From NCBI RefSeq assembly GCF_016595505.1, contig NZ_JAENIL010000006.1:146494-210493 (forward strand): a stretch of DNA of 64,000 nucleotides, given 5' to 3'. Under the pieces are notes generated by a model that worked only from the letters and a program-made list of their open reading frames with translations, ran no database searches and was not told the DNA's origin. The number at the start of each line of letters is the position of its first letter. The stretch's first letter is position 1. This DNA comes from Pelagicoccus mobilis (GTDB lineage Bacteria > Verrucomicrobiota > Verrucomicrobiia > Opitutales > Opitutaceae). Shown here in pieces: positions 1 to 8,792 of this stretch. Both the position numbers and the translations under genes were made by a program.

Positions 1-982
1 AATTTCCTCCGCCCAAAGCTTGCGTGCGAAAACACTCGTACTCCAAGGCAGCGGTTGGCTTTATTCCGCCAAAGTCTCCCCACATTCGCTGGAATCGCCC
101 AGTCATACCAAGCCACGGTTTACCCCAGTGGGCGATGCTGCGTGCCGATCGCGGAAAATGGTAGTACCCCCAAAAACCAGAAGGCAATGACTCTACTTCG
201 AAATGAGTCATATGTCGGTAGCGCACACGACTGCTGGCGGCGGTTTCTGTGCTTACCTCAAGCCCGGCATTGTAGAAGACGGTAGCGTTAGGGACCAGCT
301 CTTGAGCTAAAGAACTGAACCGCCGACAAAAAGCCCGCTGAGCTTTGATTTCAAACCGTCGAAAGGCAGCCTCCCCATCACCTTCAAGCCCCCATCGATG
401 ACGCAGTTTCATAGCCGTATCCGAATAATGGGCATATTTTTTGTAAAACAATATATCGAAAAACAATCCATCAATTGGATACAAATCAACGAGCTCGCGC
501 ACGTGCGATTCTATATAGTCTTGGTATTCCGGATGACTCCAGTCCATGAATCGCCAACCACCGGGATGGGCTTCCTTGGTGTGGTCTGCATTGTGAGCCC
601 TTGCGAAGGTGCCGTCGCGTAGCATCTGACGCCACGCGGGAAAACGATCCGCCACGTCCTCCTCCCAGGCTACTGTGGTGTAGATGGGGGCCTTGATACC
701 CTTTCGATGCAACGCCTCTATCAGTTCGCCGAGCAGGTCACGCGAGCCGATTGCCGGATGGGATGTCCCTGTCTTCGTCGGGTAGTAGCACATGCCGTGA
801 TGGCACTTCGCGAAAACGGTGACACTGTCGACATAAGCTGCCTCGAACTGCTGAGCGATGTAATCTGCATCAAACTCCGACCCAACATCTGAGATATGGG
901 GCGATGTATGAAAATCCAAGTGTACCTGCCGTTGTCGCAAGACAGTCGTTTCCTGCTCGTTTTTTTTCAAAGGTTTGTTCAT
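1..982 (-). CDS. Putative glycoside hydrolase of the GHL6 type, C-terminus beyond the left edge
   Basis: Reading the minus strand from ATG at 982 gives 327 codons with no stop, so the gene continues past base 1. The N-terminus carries HLDFHTSPHISDVGS and the segment FAKCHHGMCYYPT. Both are typical of the hypothetical glycosyl hydrolase 6 family (alpha-amylase/fucosidase-like TIM barrel, often with a beta-galactosidase trimerisation domain). Near residue 175 the motif DGLFFDI offers an Asp at a barrel strand end, a plausible nucleophile. No signal peptide is visible. The ATG overlaps the TGA of the upstream beta-helix gene as ATGA, so translation is probably coupled and the gene is the third of an operon with the symporter. 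Family assignment is from remembered motifs; activity and substrate are unknown. Confidence 0.75.
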   Translation of the reverse strand, partial: MNKPLKKNEQETTVLRQRQVHLDFHTSPHISDVGSEFDADYIAQQFEAAYVDSVTVFAKCHHGMCYYPTKTGTSHPAIGSRDLLGELIEALHRKGIKAPIYTTVAWEEDVADRFPAWRQMLRDGTFARAHNADHTKEAHPGGWRFMDWSHPEYQDYIESHVRELVDLYPIDGLFFDILFYKKYAHYSDTAMKLRHRWGLEGDGEAAFRRFEIKAQRAFCRRFSSLAQELVPNATVFYNAGLEVSTETAASSRVRYRHMTHFEVESLPSGFWGYYHFPRSARSIAHWGKPWLGMTGRFQRMWGDFGGIKPTAALEYECFRTQALGGGN

Positions 983-2910
983 CGAATCAAATCGTTCTCA
1001 AGGCCCGTGTAAGGGCGCGGCCATAATGGGAGGGGCAATATCTCCACTGCGAGTTCCCGCCACGGGCCAGGGCTCACCCTCTCGGGGTCGAGCGGCAATC
1101 CCAGATAGTCATAGTCTGTCCCCTCAACCCTCGGTCCTAGAACCTCTCCCAAGAGCTCCGGCTCCAGCATATCGAAGCGAAGCGCTCGAGCGGCAAGTTG
1201 AGCAGCTGGCTCTGGCCCCGCTCCCTTCAAAAAACTCGGCGGACTCTTGGATTTGATTCGCTCAATTCTGCTGTTCAAGTCCCATCCCGTGCTCTCATTC
1301 CAAGACTCCAAGGAGAAGCTCAAAACGTCGACGCCCTCCGGCAGGGCTGCGGTCGCGTGTCCACTGTTGGTATTGAGTCGGAAATCCAAGAACTCCTCGT
1401 TCTCCCACCAACCTCGCGTTCCCGTGAGGAAGAGATTGTAATCAGACCTGTTGTTGCTCGAACGCGGCGCTTCCGGCGGCATGGAGATAGTCCCTCCAAA
1501 GTTATCGATAAAAAGGTTGTTCTGAACAACATTGTTCGAGCACTCCACCGGTCGCCGACTTCCATCGGCTCCCTTGAACTTCCTCGCAGAAATTACATGC
1601 GAATAGACACCGTAGTGTGAGTTGGCATGGAGGAGGTTGTGGGCGATCGTGACTCCCGAGGCATCGTGAGTGTAGATTCCAGCTCCCCGAGAAAACCCAA
1701 CGATGTTGTGGTCGATCAGCACGGGACCGAATCCCAACTCAACGAAAATGCCCATTTCCTCGTTGTTAAGGATCAGGTTCTGAGTTACCCGTGCGCCTGC
1801 AAATCCATTATCAAGCCAGATACCAGCGCAGTCGCTGTCACGCACCAGGTTACCCCTGATTTCGCCGTTCACAAAGTCATGCACTTTTATGCCTCCCCAC
1901 TCGAAGGCCGTATTGCCCATCAAATTGATCCGCTCGATGACGTTGCCTATAATCCGCGTTTCATGCGATCCGAGCCCCATTATTCCGGTGCTGCCACAAT
2001 CGTGGATATGGTTACCCTGGATCAGATGTCGGCCGAGGTATTCCGGCGTAGGCTGGTCCCCTTCAGTGTCCCATCCCCCTTCATTGCCAATATCGATACC
2101 AATCGAGGCGGCATGGCGGACGACGTTGTGCTCAATGATCCAGTGGTGGCCACTGCGCGTACCAATAGCTCCAGTTTGAGGATGGTTATTGCCAACTTCA
2201 CGCGGAAACCAAAACCGCAACGGGAACTGATTGGCCGCCCTGTCGAAAACAAACCCGCGTACTGTGATGTAACCAAGGCCTCTTCTATGCGGAGCGAATA
2301 GGCGATCTCTCACAGTCAATTCAATAAAAGGGTCTTGGGCAATATCCACTCCAACAGGCAAATGCATATATAGGCGCATTTCGGAACGGTCGATCCACCA
2401 CGTACCGCGCCGCGACTCCATCGTTTGGCGACTTGGCATTTCATCAAGCAAGGCTCCACGAACCGCTACCTGTCCCAAGGAACGCCCTTCCCTGCGGAGG
2501 TACGGCTCGCTAAACTGTTCGAAATAGCCAAGACGATCGTCTTCCAAAATAGCGCTCACCAAACCCGGCTGGCCAGGTTCGACCCGCCACTGCGGTCTCC
2601 AAACATCCGCTCCAGTTACAACTACCCGCTCGCCTTTGGCAGCTTCATAGACGATCCTGCGCTCCGCAGTCCCACCACGGGCAGGCGCCACGCGTTCTCG
2701 GTAAACGCCTCCGAACACCCTTACCGTGTCACCAGGTTGGGCAAGCAACGCGGCGCGGGAGATGGTTCGGAAGGGCTCTTCGATAGTCCCTGAGCCCTCG
2801 TCGTTCGCAGCCGGATCCCCGGCCGCGACTACCCATACTCTTCCATCGCCGAAAAGCGACAGAGTCGCGACCAGACTGGACCAAAGGAATAAAAATGAAA
2901 AGAAACGCAT
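979..2910 (-). CDS. Secreted right-handed parallel beta-helix protein (DUF1565/polysaccharide-lyase-like)
   Basis: 643 residues. The first 24 or so residues form a signal peptide (hydrophobic run FFSFLFLWSSLVATLSLF). It is followed by the segment GSGTIEEPFRTISRAA...GDTVRVFGGVYRERV, the hallmark N-cap of DUF1565-type beta-helix proteins. Residues 220-470 contain repeated short strands with G-N-x-I/V and H-N-I/L patterns (IEHNVVRH, IQGNHIHDC, IIGNVIERI, VTQNLILNN), as in parallel beta-helices of polysaccharide lyases and carbohydrate epimerases. No catalytic set could be fixed, so it may be a lyase, a hydrolase or a binding protein. It starts 5 bp after the symporter stop and overlaps the next gene by 4 bp, which indicates an operon and a role in glycan breakdown linked to uptake. 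Confidence 0.8.
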   Translation of the reverse strand: MRFFSFLFLWSSLVATLSLFGDGRVWVVAAGDPAANDEGSGTIEEPFRTISRAALLAQPGDTVRVFGGVYRERVAPARGGTAERRIVYEAAKGERVVVTGADVWRPQWRVEPGQPGLVSAILEDDRLGYFEQFSEPYLRREGRSLGQVAVRGALLDEMPSRQTMESRRGTWWIDRSEMRLYMHLPVGVDIAQDPFIELTVRDRLFAPHRRGLGYITVRGFVFDRAANQFPLRFWFPREVGNNHPQTGAIGTRSGHHWIIEHNVVRHAASIGIDIGNEGGWDTEGDQPTPEYLGRHLIQGNHIHDCGSTGIMGLGSHETRIIGNVIERINLMGNTAFEWGGIKVHDFVNGEIRGNLVRDSDCAGIWLDNGFAGARVTQNLILNNEEMGIFVELGFGPVLIDHNIVGFSRGAGIYTHDASGVTIAHNLLHANSHYGVYSHVISARKFKGADGSRRPVECSNNVVQNNLFIDNFGGTISMPPEAPRSSNNRSDYNLFLTGTRGWWENEEFLDFRLNTNSGHATAALPEGVDVLSFSLESWNESTGWDLNSRIERIKSKSPPSFLKGAGPEPAAQLAARALRFDMLEPELLGEVLGPRVEGTDYDYLGLPLDPERVSPGPWRELAVEILPLPLWPRPYTGLENDLIR

Positions 2911-2915
2911 AGTCG

Positions 2916-4583
2916 CTAAGGGGTTGATTCGATCTGGGCCGATTGGGGCTCCTCTCTGTCACCTGCCACGCCCCATGGCGAAAACACAAACAGAGTGGCG
3001 CTCCATACAATCGCCAGGGTCAGCAGAGCTAGTCGATACTTGCGGCGCTCGACATCAGTCATCGTTTCCCGATCAGGCGCATCACGCCGTTCTTCGAGTA
3101 CCACCTCGGCTCGAGCCGCACCTTCAACCGGGTCGCTCGCAAGATACATGACCACCGCGCAAAACAGCGTGTTGAGGAAACTGGTATTCAAGGAACTTCT
3201 TAGGTACAAAGGCAGCGATTCCGCCATCTCGGGAGACGATTGGATAAAGTAAGCGGACACTCCGAAAATAGTTCCTGCAACAAGCGTAGCTGTCGCCCCT
3301 CTTCCCGACGCACGGCGAGTGAAAATCCCCGCAACGACACAGACAAACACAGCCGGTCCAAGTGCCGCCCCTAGCCTAACGATGTAGACATAGACACCTT
3401 GAAACTCACGGATTGAAGGCGCTAGCAATGCGCATACAGTTAGCAACGAAGCCATCACGATGCGCCCGATTACCACCCGACGTCGCTCAGACAAGCCCGG
3501 GGCCAGCCTTCCGATAAAGTCGAAAGAAATAAGCGAGGAGGACGCTGCCAGTCCCGCGGCAACCGTTCCCAAGATGGCCGAGAACAAACCAGCGAACACC
3601 AAGCCAGCCAATCCCGACGGAACATACATCGCGACGACACGAGCGTAGGCCTGGTCAGGATGCTCCAAGCCCGGCATCAGTTTTGCTGCCACGACGCCAG
3701 GAGCTGCGATGATCAACAGGGCAACCACCTTCAAGACACCCGCAAACAAGGCGCCCATCTTTGAGTGGTAGACACTTCGGGCCGCCAACGCTCTTTGAAC
3801 GTAATCCTGATCCGTGCAGTGGCCATGGACGCCCAGAATGACCGCACCTGTCGCTAAAGGCAACCAACCAAACTCTCGGAACCAAGGCTGGATAACCGAC
3901 CAGAAACTGTTTCCATCCGCATCGAAAACTGCTGTCGCCTCACTCCAACCTCCCGCATGCTGAATGCTCATAACCAGAGTGATCGCCCCACCCGTAATGA
4001 GAAGAGTGGCTAGCAGCAAATCCATCCAAAGAACCGATCGCAAGCCCCCCGCAATGGTGGTGACCCCCGCCGCCAAGGCGATCACCCCGACGGCTAAGGC
4101 AAATTGAGTTTCCCCATTCCAACCAGCCAAATCGGCGAGTACAGTTGCGCCCGCATATAACGCCGTCGCGACATTGGCCGCTAGAATAATGACCAAATTA
4201 ATTCCGGAAACGCACATTCGAGCCCCAACGTGATACCGCTTCTCAAAAAATTCTGGGGCCGTTCGCAATCGCAGGCCGAGGTACACGTCGACGAAGAAGA
4301 TGGCGAGCAAGGCGAAACAGAGCGCGCCCACGAGCTGAAATGCCCCGGCTGCTAGGCCAATGGCATAGGCAAGCCCCGCTTGCCCCACAAACTGCTGGCT
4401 CGATATATTGGCGGAAAACAAAGACGCACCGATTAAGGGCCATGTAGCATCTCGGTCTGCCAAAAACAAAGCCTCCGAACTGGCGACCTTCCGTCGACCA
4501 AACCAGAGGCCAAACCCCATGGTAGTGAAAAACGCCACAGCCACGATGGCAATGTCTAGCTGAGTAATACGAAGTGTATCCAT
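2916..4583 (-). CDS. Sodium/solute symporter (SSS/SGLT family)
   Basis: 555 residues with about 13-14 hydrophobic segments, the usual size for the SSS family. The N-terminus (DIAIVAVAFFTTMGFGLWFG) is followed by SSEALFLADRDATWPLIGAS and SANISSQQFVGQAG. These match the first helices of SGLT-like sugar symporters, where an unwound TM1 carries the sodium site. The C-terminus has a charged cytosolic stretch (VLEERRDAPDRETMTDVERRKYRLA) and a last helix. It is the first gene of an operon with a secreted beta-helix protein and a GHL6-type hydrolase, so it probably imports a mono- or disaccharide released from a glycan. The ATG at 4583 is chosen because it directly precedes the first membrane segment. 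The substrate cannot be inferred further. Confidence 0.88.
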   Translation of the reverse strand: MDTLRITQLDIAIVAVAFFTTMGFGLWFGRRKVASSEALFLADRDATWPLIGASLFSANISSQQFVGQAGLAYAIGLAAGAFQLVGALCFALLAIFFVDVYLGLRLRTAPEFFEKRYHVGARMCVSGINLVIILAANVATALYAGATVLADLAGWNGETQFALAVGVIALAAGVTTIAGGLRSVLWMDLLLATLLITGGAITLVMSIQHAGGWSEATAVFDADGNSFWSVIQPWFREFGWLPLATGAVILGVHGHCTDQDYVQRALAARSVYHSKMGALFAGVLKVVALLIIAAPGVVAAKLMPGLEHPDQAYARVVAMYVPSGLAGLVFAGLFSAILGTVAAGLAASSSLISFDFIGRLAPGLSERRRVVIGRIVMASLLTVCALLAPSIREFQGVYVYIVRLGAALGPAVFVCVVAGIFTRRASGRGATATLVAGTIFGVSAYFIQSSPEMAESLPLYLRSSLNTSFLNTLFCAVVMYLASDPVEGAARAEVVLEERRDAPDRETMTDVERRKYRLALLTLAIVWSATLFVFSPWGVAGDREEPQSAQIESTP

Positions 4584-5414
4584 TGAGGTGGAATTCGAGT
4601 CTAAAACTGTGAATACTGGCGAGGTGAAACAAATACCAACCCCTATCCTAGGTTGGTAGAATCGATGTTGTTATCGAACGACCTTAGTGAACAACAGCCG
4701 ACGCACTATAACATTAAATACACTAAATTCGTAAACAGAGTAGTAACCTGAGACTTTCACTGAAAGTAAGCCACCGTGGGCTGCATCCACAGTCGTTGTA
4801 AGTAAGCGTACGCCCTAACGCGTCTACCCCCCAGCACTTTTGATCTGCTATGCTACCGGAATGCTCTGAGCATAAAAAGTAGGCTGTTCATTATCGCAGC
4901 CTCTACGCTGGCAAATCAATCGCCATGATCCACACGATCCTGTAGTGTTGCCGCCACCACAGCGTCAAACCGCCAGCCGACCTCAGGAACTCCTTGAATC
5001 GCAACTGGGTCCATTCCGCGTAGCTTGCTTCGCTGCTGACTCCTGCGATGCATATGTCGGATCTTCGAATCTCGGTACATCAAGCCCGAAAGCGCGAAGC
5101 GTTTGCTTGCCATAATGCCCCGTCGCGGTTCACCCGTGATCGACGAAGTCGACAGCTTGCTGCAGGGTGGCAAGCAAAGGGCGCAGATATTCACTAGCTG
5201 CCCTACTGGATGACCCGCGAGGCCGAAGAACTCACGCCTTCACACTGCAAAGAAGGCCCAAGTCAACACGCGCTAGGACGGACGCTTATTGTCCACAAGC
5301 CACAGCGTATTAAGTTTACGTATACAGGCAAAATCGAACACGATTGGTAGTACCTAGGCGAACCGGAGAAGCTCTCCATCAAAGGATCGCTTCTCGGGCC
5401 ATCAAGCTTCGGAC
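4584..5414. other. 831-bp gap without an intact gene; symporter-operon promoter region
   Basis: No convincing coding sequence. A 92-codon open frame at 4916-5194 on the minus strand has no recognisable domain and no long partner frame. The stretch may be decayed coding sequence, but I could not identify a parent. Near the symporter start lies an inverted repeat, ACCAACC-9 nt-GGTTGGT (about 4635-4657), that could be an operator. At 4810-4818 the reverse complement reads TTAGGGCGT, a string also found at 21307 and (without the first T) at 48610. Confidence 0.5.
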
Positions 5415-8400
5415 CTAAAGCTCGTTGACGAAAACATCGTCAAACTCTCCTGAGGTATTGAAACAGAACAAGCCAGCTCCCCCCGAAGTCAGAGACCCAT
5501 CCGTTGCCGCTCCAACGAGTCGCCCATCCAGATACGCTCTAATCTCATCTCCATTCACCGTCACGCGAAACTCATAACTGGAGTCCTCATTCAGAACAAC
5601 ATCAGGCATATCCCACAGGATCGTCTGCACTCCATTGACCTTTTTAAGCAAAACAAGCTCCTCAGTAGCGTCCCGATAAATTAAAGTATAGCGATTATCG
5701 CTATCTGAATATCGGACATTGATGCCTATCGAATTGCTGCTCCCGTTAAACACCTTCGGCGTGACTTCGACAGCGACCTCGTAATCGGTCCACTGAATGC
5801 TGTCCAACGTAGCGAATGCAGATCCACTCGTCGCATTCTGCTGATATTCTCCGGATCCGCTAACCACCCAAGTGCCGTTGGTTGTGCTCCAATCAGCAGC
5901 ACTGCCTGAACTAAAGTCATCAGAGTACTTCCCCTTTCGTAGATCGAAGTTATCAAAGGTAGCTTGCGTGCCAAACGTAAACAGACCGACCTTACCTACA
6001 TCGAGAGACGTATTGGTATCCTCTACCTCAAGTTCGAGAGAGTGATCGATGAATAGCTTCAAATTCTGACCAACTACTCCAAACTCAAATAGATAATTTT
6101 GGCCAGTATTCAGAGAATAAGACTTACTAGCGAGGGTTGTCTGAACGCCCCCAACTTTTCTTTGAATAAGCAACTCTCCCGAATTATGGCGATAGAGAGC
6201 TGTATAGCGATTATTGTTATCAACGTACCTCGCCAAGACGCCGACTGAATTACTGCTTCCATTGAAAGTCACGGGCGTCACTTCAGTGATAACGTGGCAG
6301 TCCCCCAAGCTCGCGCTGCCTCGCACTGAAACCGAGCTGCCGTTGGTGGCATCCTGACTATAGCGATAAGGTGAAGTCTGAACGCTCCAAGTCCCCTGAA
6401 CCTCAGTCCAACTACCTGCTCCGCCTTCAAAACCATCAATGAAAATCTGGTTTTCAGGCGCAGGGAGCGTCCTATCTAAACCCTCGAACTGAGTGACATA
6501 TGTATGATTCGCCCGGTACGCCAGAGCAGGTGATATCTCCACCGTCAAATTTGCATATAGCTGCTTCAAATCAAACATCGGACTGCCATATTGCCGCATC
6601 GCTCCATAATTGTTGAGAACGATCCCCGATCGATTGGAAATATCAACGACTTCCTGCAAAAACGTTTCCGTCAAAGGAGCAGAAGAGACAAAATCGTCCC
6701 ACTCCAACTTTGGTACAGGATTAACATAGCAAGCCTGAACGTACTCCTTATTCGTTGTGATGCCGAGCTTAACACTCGCTGGCAATGCAGAGCTTGAAAG
6801 GAATGAGGAATCGATAGCTTGACTTATCCAAGTCTTGGCAACACGGGCCTCAGACCACTCAGTTGAAATCAACGGTTTGTCCGCCCTATTCTTCAAGTAT
6901 GCTATTTTATTCTCAACATCTTGCGTCAACGCTTCATGCATGTGCAAATCGATGAAGTCGATATTCGAATCTGAGTTTGCCCAATCAATCATAGCATCCA
7001 GGAAGACGCCCGCCACAGAAGAGCGGTAACTAGCTTCATCATGAAACGCTTTGAGAGCTCCATCCATACTTCCCGAAGAAATCTTCAAATGGCCAAGACT
7101 GGAACTATTGGCAGGATCCGTAATGGTGTCACGAACCCTCTGAGCAACCTTCTTCATCCATTCGATTGCGGGAAAATCTCCATTTGTATCTGGTGTCCGA
7201 TCCGCGCTTGAAAACTTGTAGTTCGGCTCGTTCTCCACAGCTACAATTGAATAGTTAGAGCCTACCTTTTCGACAAACTCCTCGATCAAATCCAAAACAT
7301 CAGACTCGGATGGATCAGAGGTACTGGTCGGTATCGAAATTTTACCGCCAACTGCAGTCCTAGGATCAAAGCCGGAAACAGTTAATACAGCAGGCACATT
7401 CTCATCCCCAATTCCAATGTCATTGGAAAATGGAGTCGCATACGATGTCGACCATCCCGCATCGTCTGACGAAGAAGAAAAAGCGTTTGAATATAAAACC
7501 GTACCGGATCCAATCTCCGAAACGACAATATCATCGAAAGAAGCATCCGCCCTAAAAGTTGAAAGCCCTATCCCGCCCTCTTGGAGATCGCCATCCGAGT
7601 AGGTCAACTTCAGTACCCCGTCCCGATAGACCTCAATAGTCTCGTTCGTCGCGTCCGCTACCACCTTATAGTCATAAAACTGGTTCACATTGATTGGATC
7701 ATCTACACTCGCGACCAACTGCTGCACATTCGTCGCGCTGATCAGTTTCGATAACGATACCTCACTCGAGCTTACAGATACCTTATAGGATCCCGTAGAC
7801 GTATTGAAAACGCTAAAACCCGCTTCCGATCCATCGTTAATTCGTAGGGATAATTCCAATTCGTAATCAGTCCAATCATTTGGAATCGGATGATAGTACG
7901 CCGACGATGAGCTGTAGGGAAAAGGTTGCGTGTAAACGCCACTAGACACGCTCCACACATCGTTTACAGTATCCCTATTACTGGCCGCTACTTGATCGGA
8001 CAGTCCAAGCATATTGATAAATCTTCTCGTGGTTTCGGCTCCCAAATCGCCGATTGCGGAAGCCGGAGACGCATTAAAAAGTCCAGTCTCAAGACGCAAC
8101 ACGTCCACATTGTCGACATAAAACTTCAACGGTCCGAGCTCGGATGTTATAAGTAAGTAGAGGTCATCAGGGCTGTCATTTGTATCGAACGAATAGGTGC
8201 CACTCAGGTAGTGCCAGTCGCTCCCACTGTCTGAGATCGAAAGATTTATATCACCATCCGCAGGATATTCGATGCCATTTACGTCGGCGAAGATCCGAGC
8301 TGCGATTCGACCTTCGGTTTCGGTCGAGTCCAGTTTCACCCGGGCGGTGACCAGATAGCTTCGACCCAGTTGCATTTTGCCATTTAGAGACTGCTTTAGG

Positions 8401-8642
8401 CCAGAAGCCGCGTCCGGCGTATCAATCAACGCCGCTTTCGCGCCTGCGTATACGTTTCCAGTTGTCGAGGTGATTGAAACGGTCGCGGTTCCCTCTGCTG
8501 ACCAGTGATTCAAATCGGTCGCATCCTCAAATCCGTCGTTATCTAAGACCGAGGAAACTGAGACAATGGAAGCGTTGGTGGCGGATGGCGTGAACAACAT
8601 AGCCAACGCAGTCGTCCAAAGGAGCTGAGCAATTTTCTTCAT
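5415..8642 (-). CDS. Secreted multidomain glycoside hydrolase with CBM4/9-like and several LamG/DUF1080-like domains
   Basis: 1075 residues. Signal peptide 1-24, then a CBM4/9-like jelly roll at about 35-180 (begins DNDGFEDATDLNHW, ends FYVDNVDVL). A beta-sandwich of the LamG/DUF1080 kind follows at about 220-375 (TDYELELSLRINDGSEAGF...ASFDDIVV). The catalytic part, about 400-730, looks like a clan GH-A barrel: Glu472 in VENEPN is a good acid/base and Glu595 in STEWSEA a good nucleophile. The C-terminus holds two more sandwiches at about 745-900 and 905-1075, which are similar to each other and share NGSSNS and NRYT elements. The barrel appears to lack its first strands, or to have them before the inserted sandwich. 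GH family unassigned (GH39- or GH86-like are options). It is probably cotranscribed with or next to the sulfatases at 8793-11713. Confidence 0.72.
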   Translation of the reverse strand: MKKIAQLLWTTALAMLFTPSATNASIVSVSSVLDNDGFEDATDLNHWSAEGTATVSITSTTGNVYAGAKAALIDTPDAASGLKQSLNGKMQLGRSYLVTARVKLDSTETEGRIAARIFADVNGIEYPADGDINLSISDSGSDWHYLSGTYSFDTNDSPDDLYLLITSELGPLKFYVDNVDVLRLETGLFNASPASAIGDLGAETTRRFINMLGLSDQVAASNRDTVNDVWSVSSGVYTQPFPYSSSSAYYHPIPNDWTDYELELSLRINDGSEAGFSVFNTSTGSYKVSVSSSEVSLSKLISATNVQQLVASVDDPINVNQFYDYKVVADATNETIEVYRDGVLKLTYSDGDLQEGGIGLSTFRADASFDDIVVSEIGSGTVLYSNAFSSSSDDAGWSTSYATPFSNDIGIGDENVPAVLTVSGFDPRTAVGGKISIPTSTSDPSESDVLDLIEEFVEKVGSNYSIVAVENEPNYKFSSADRTPDTNGDFPAIEWMKKVAQRVRDTITDPANSSSLGHLKISSGSMDGALKAFHDEASYRSSVAGVFLDAMIDWANSDSNIDFIDLHMHEALTQDVENKIAYLKNRADKPLISTEWSEARVAKTWISQAIDSSFLSSSALPASVKLGITTNKEYVQACYVNPVPKLEWDDFVSSAPLTETFLQEVVDISNRSGIVLNNYGAMRQYGSPMFDLKQLYANLTVEISPALAYRANHTYVTQFEGLDRTLPAPENQIFIDGFEGGAGSWTEVQGTWSVQTSPYRYSQDATNGSSVSVRGSASLGDCHVITEVTPVTFNGSSNSVGVLARYVDNNNRYTALYRHNSGELLIQRKVGGVQTTLASKSYSLNTGQNYLFEFGVVGQNLKLFIDHSLELEVEDTNTSLDVGKVGLFTFGTQATFDNFDLRKGKYSDDFSSGSAADWSTTNGTWVVSGSGEYQQNATSGSAFATLDSIQWTDYEVAVEVTPKVFNGSSNSIGINVRYSDSDNRYTLIYRDATEELVLLKKVNGVQTILWDMPDVVLNEDSSYEFRVTVNGDEIRAYLDGRLVGAATDGSLTSGGAGLFCFNTSGEFDDVFVNEL

Positions 8643-8792
8643 GGGGCAATTTTTTTTTGGGGGGGTTGGGGGTTAAGCACTCGGCATGCAGACAGCACGC
8701 CGTCATCTCTTCCACTCCCACAGACATTTAACTATAAACGTCCGGGATACACACACTCTCAGAAGGCTTCGCGTTTCCACAGCGAAACCTGA

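Noticed and set aside
1627..2301. Long plus-strand open frame opposite the beta-helix gene
   Set aside because: It lies fully antisense to a gene with a clear signal peptide and domain, and its own translation shows no recognisable motif.
4916..5194. 92-codon minus-strand frame in the first large gap
   Set aside because: No domain, no homologue that I can name, and no continuation in neighbouring frames; not supported as a gene.
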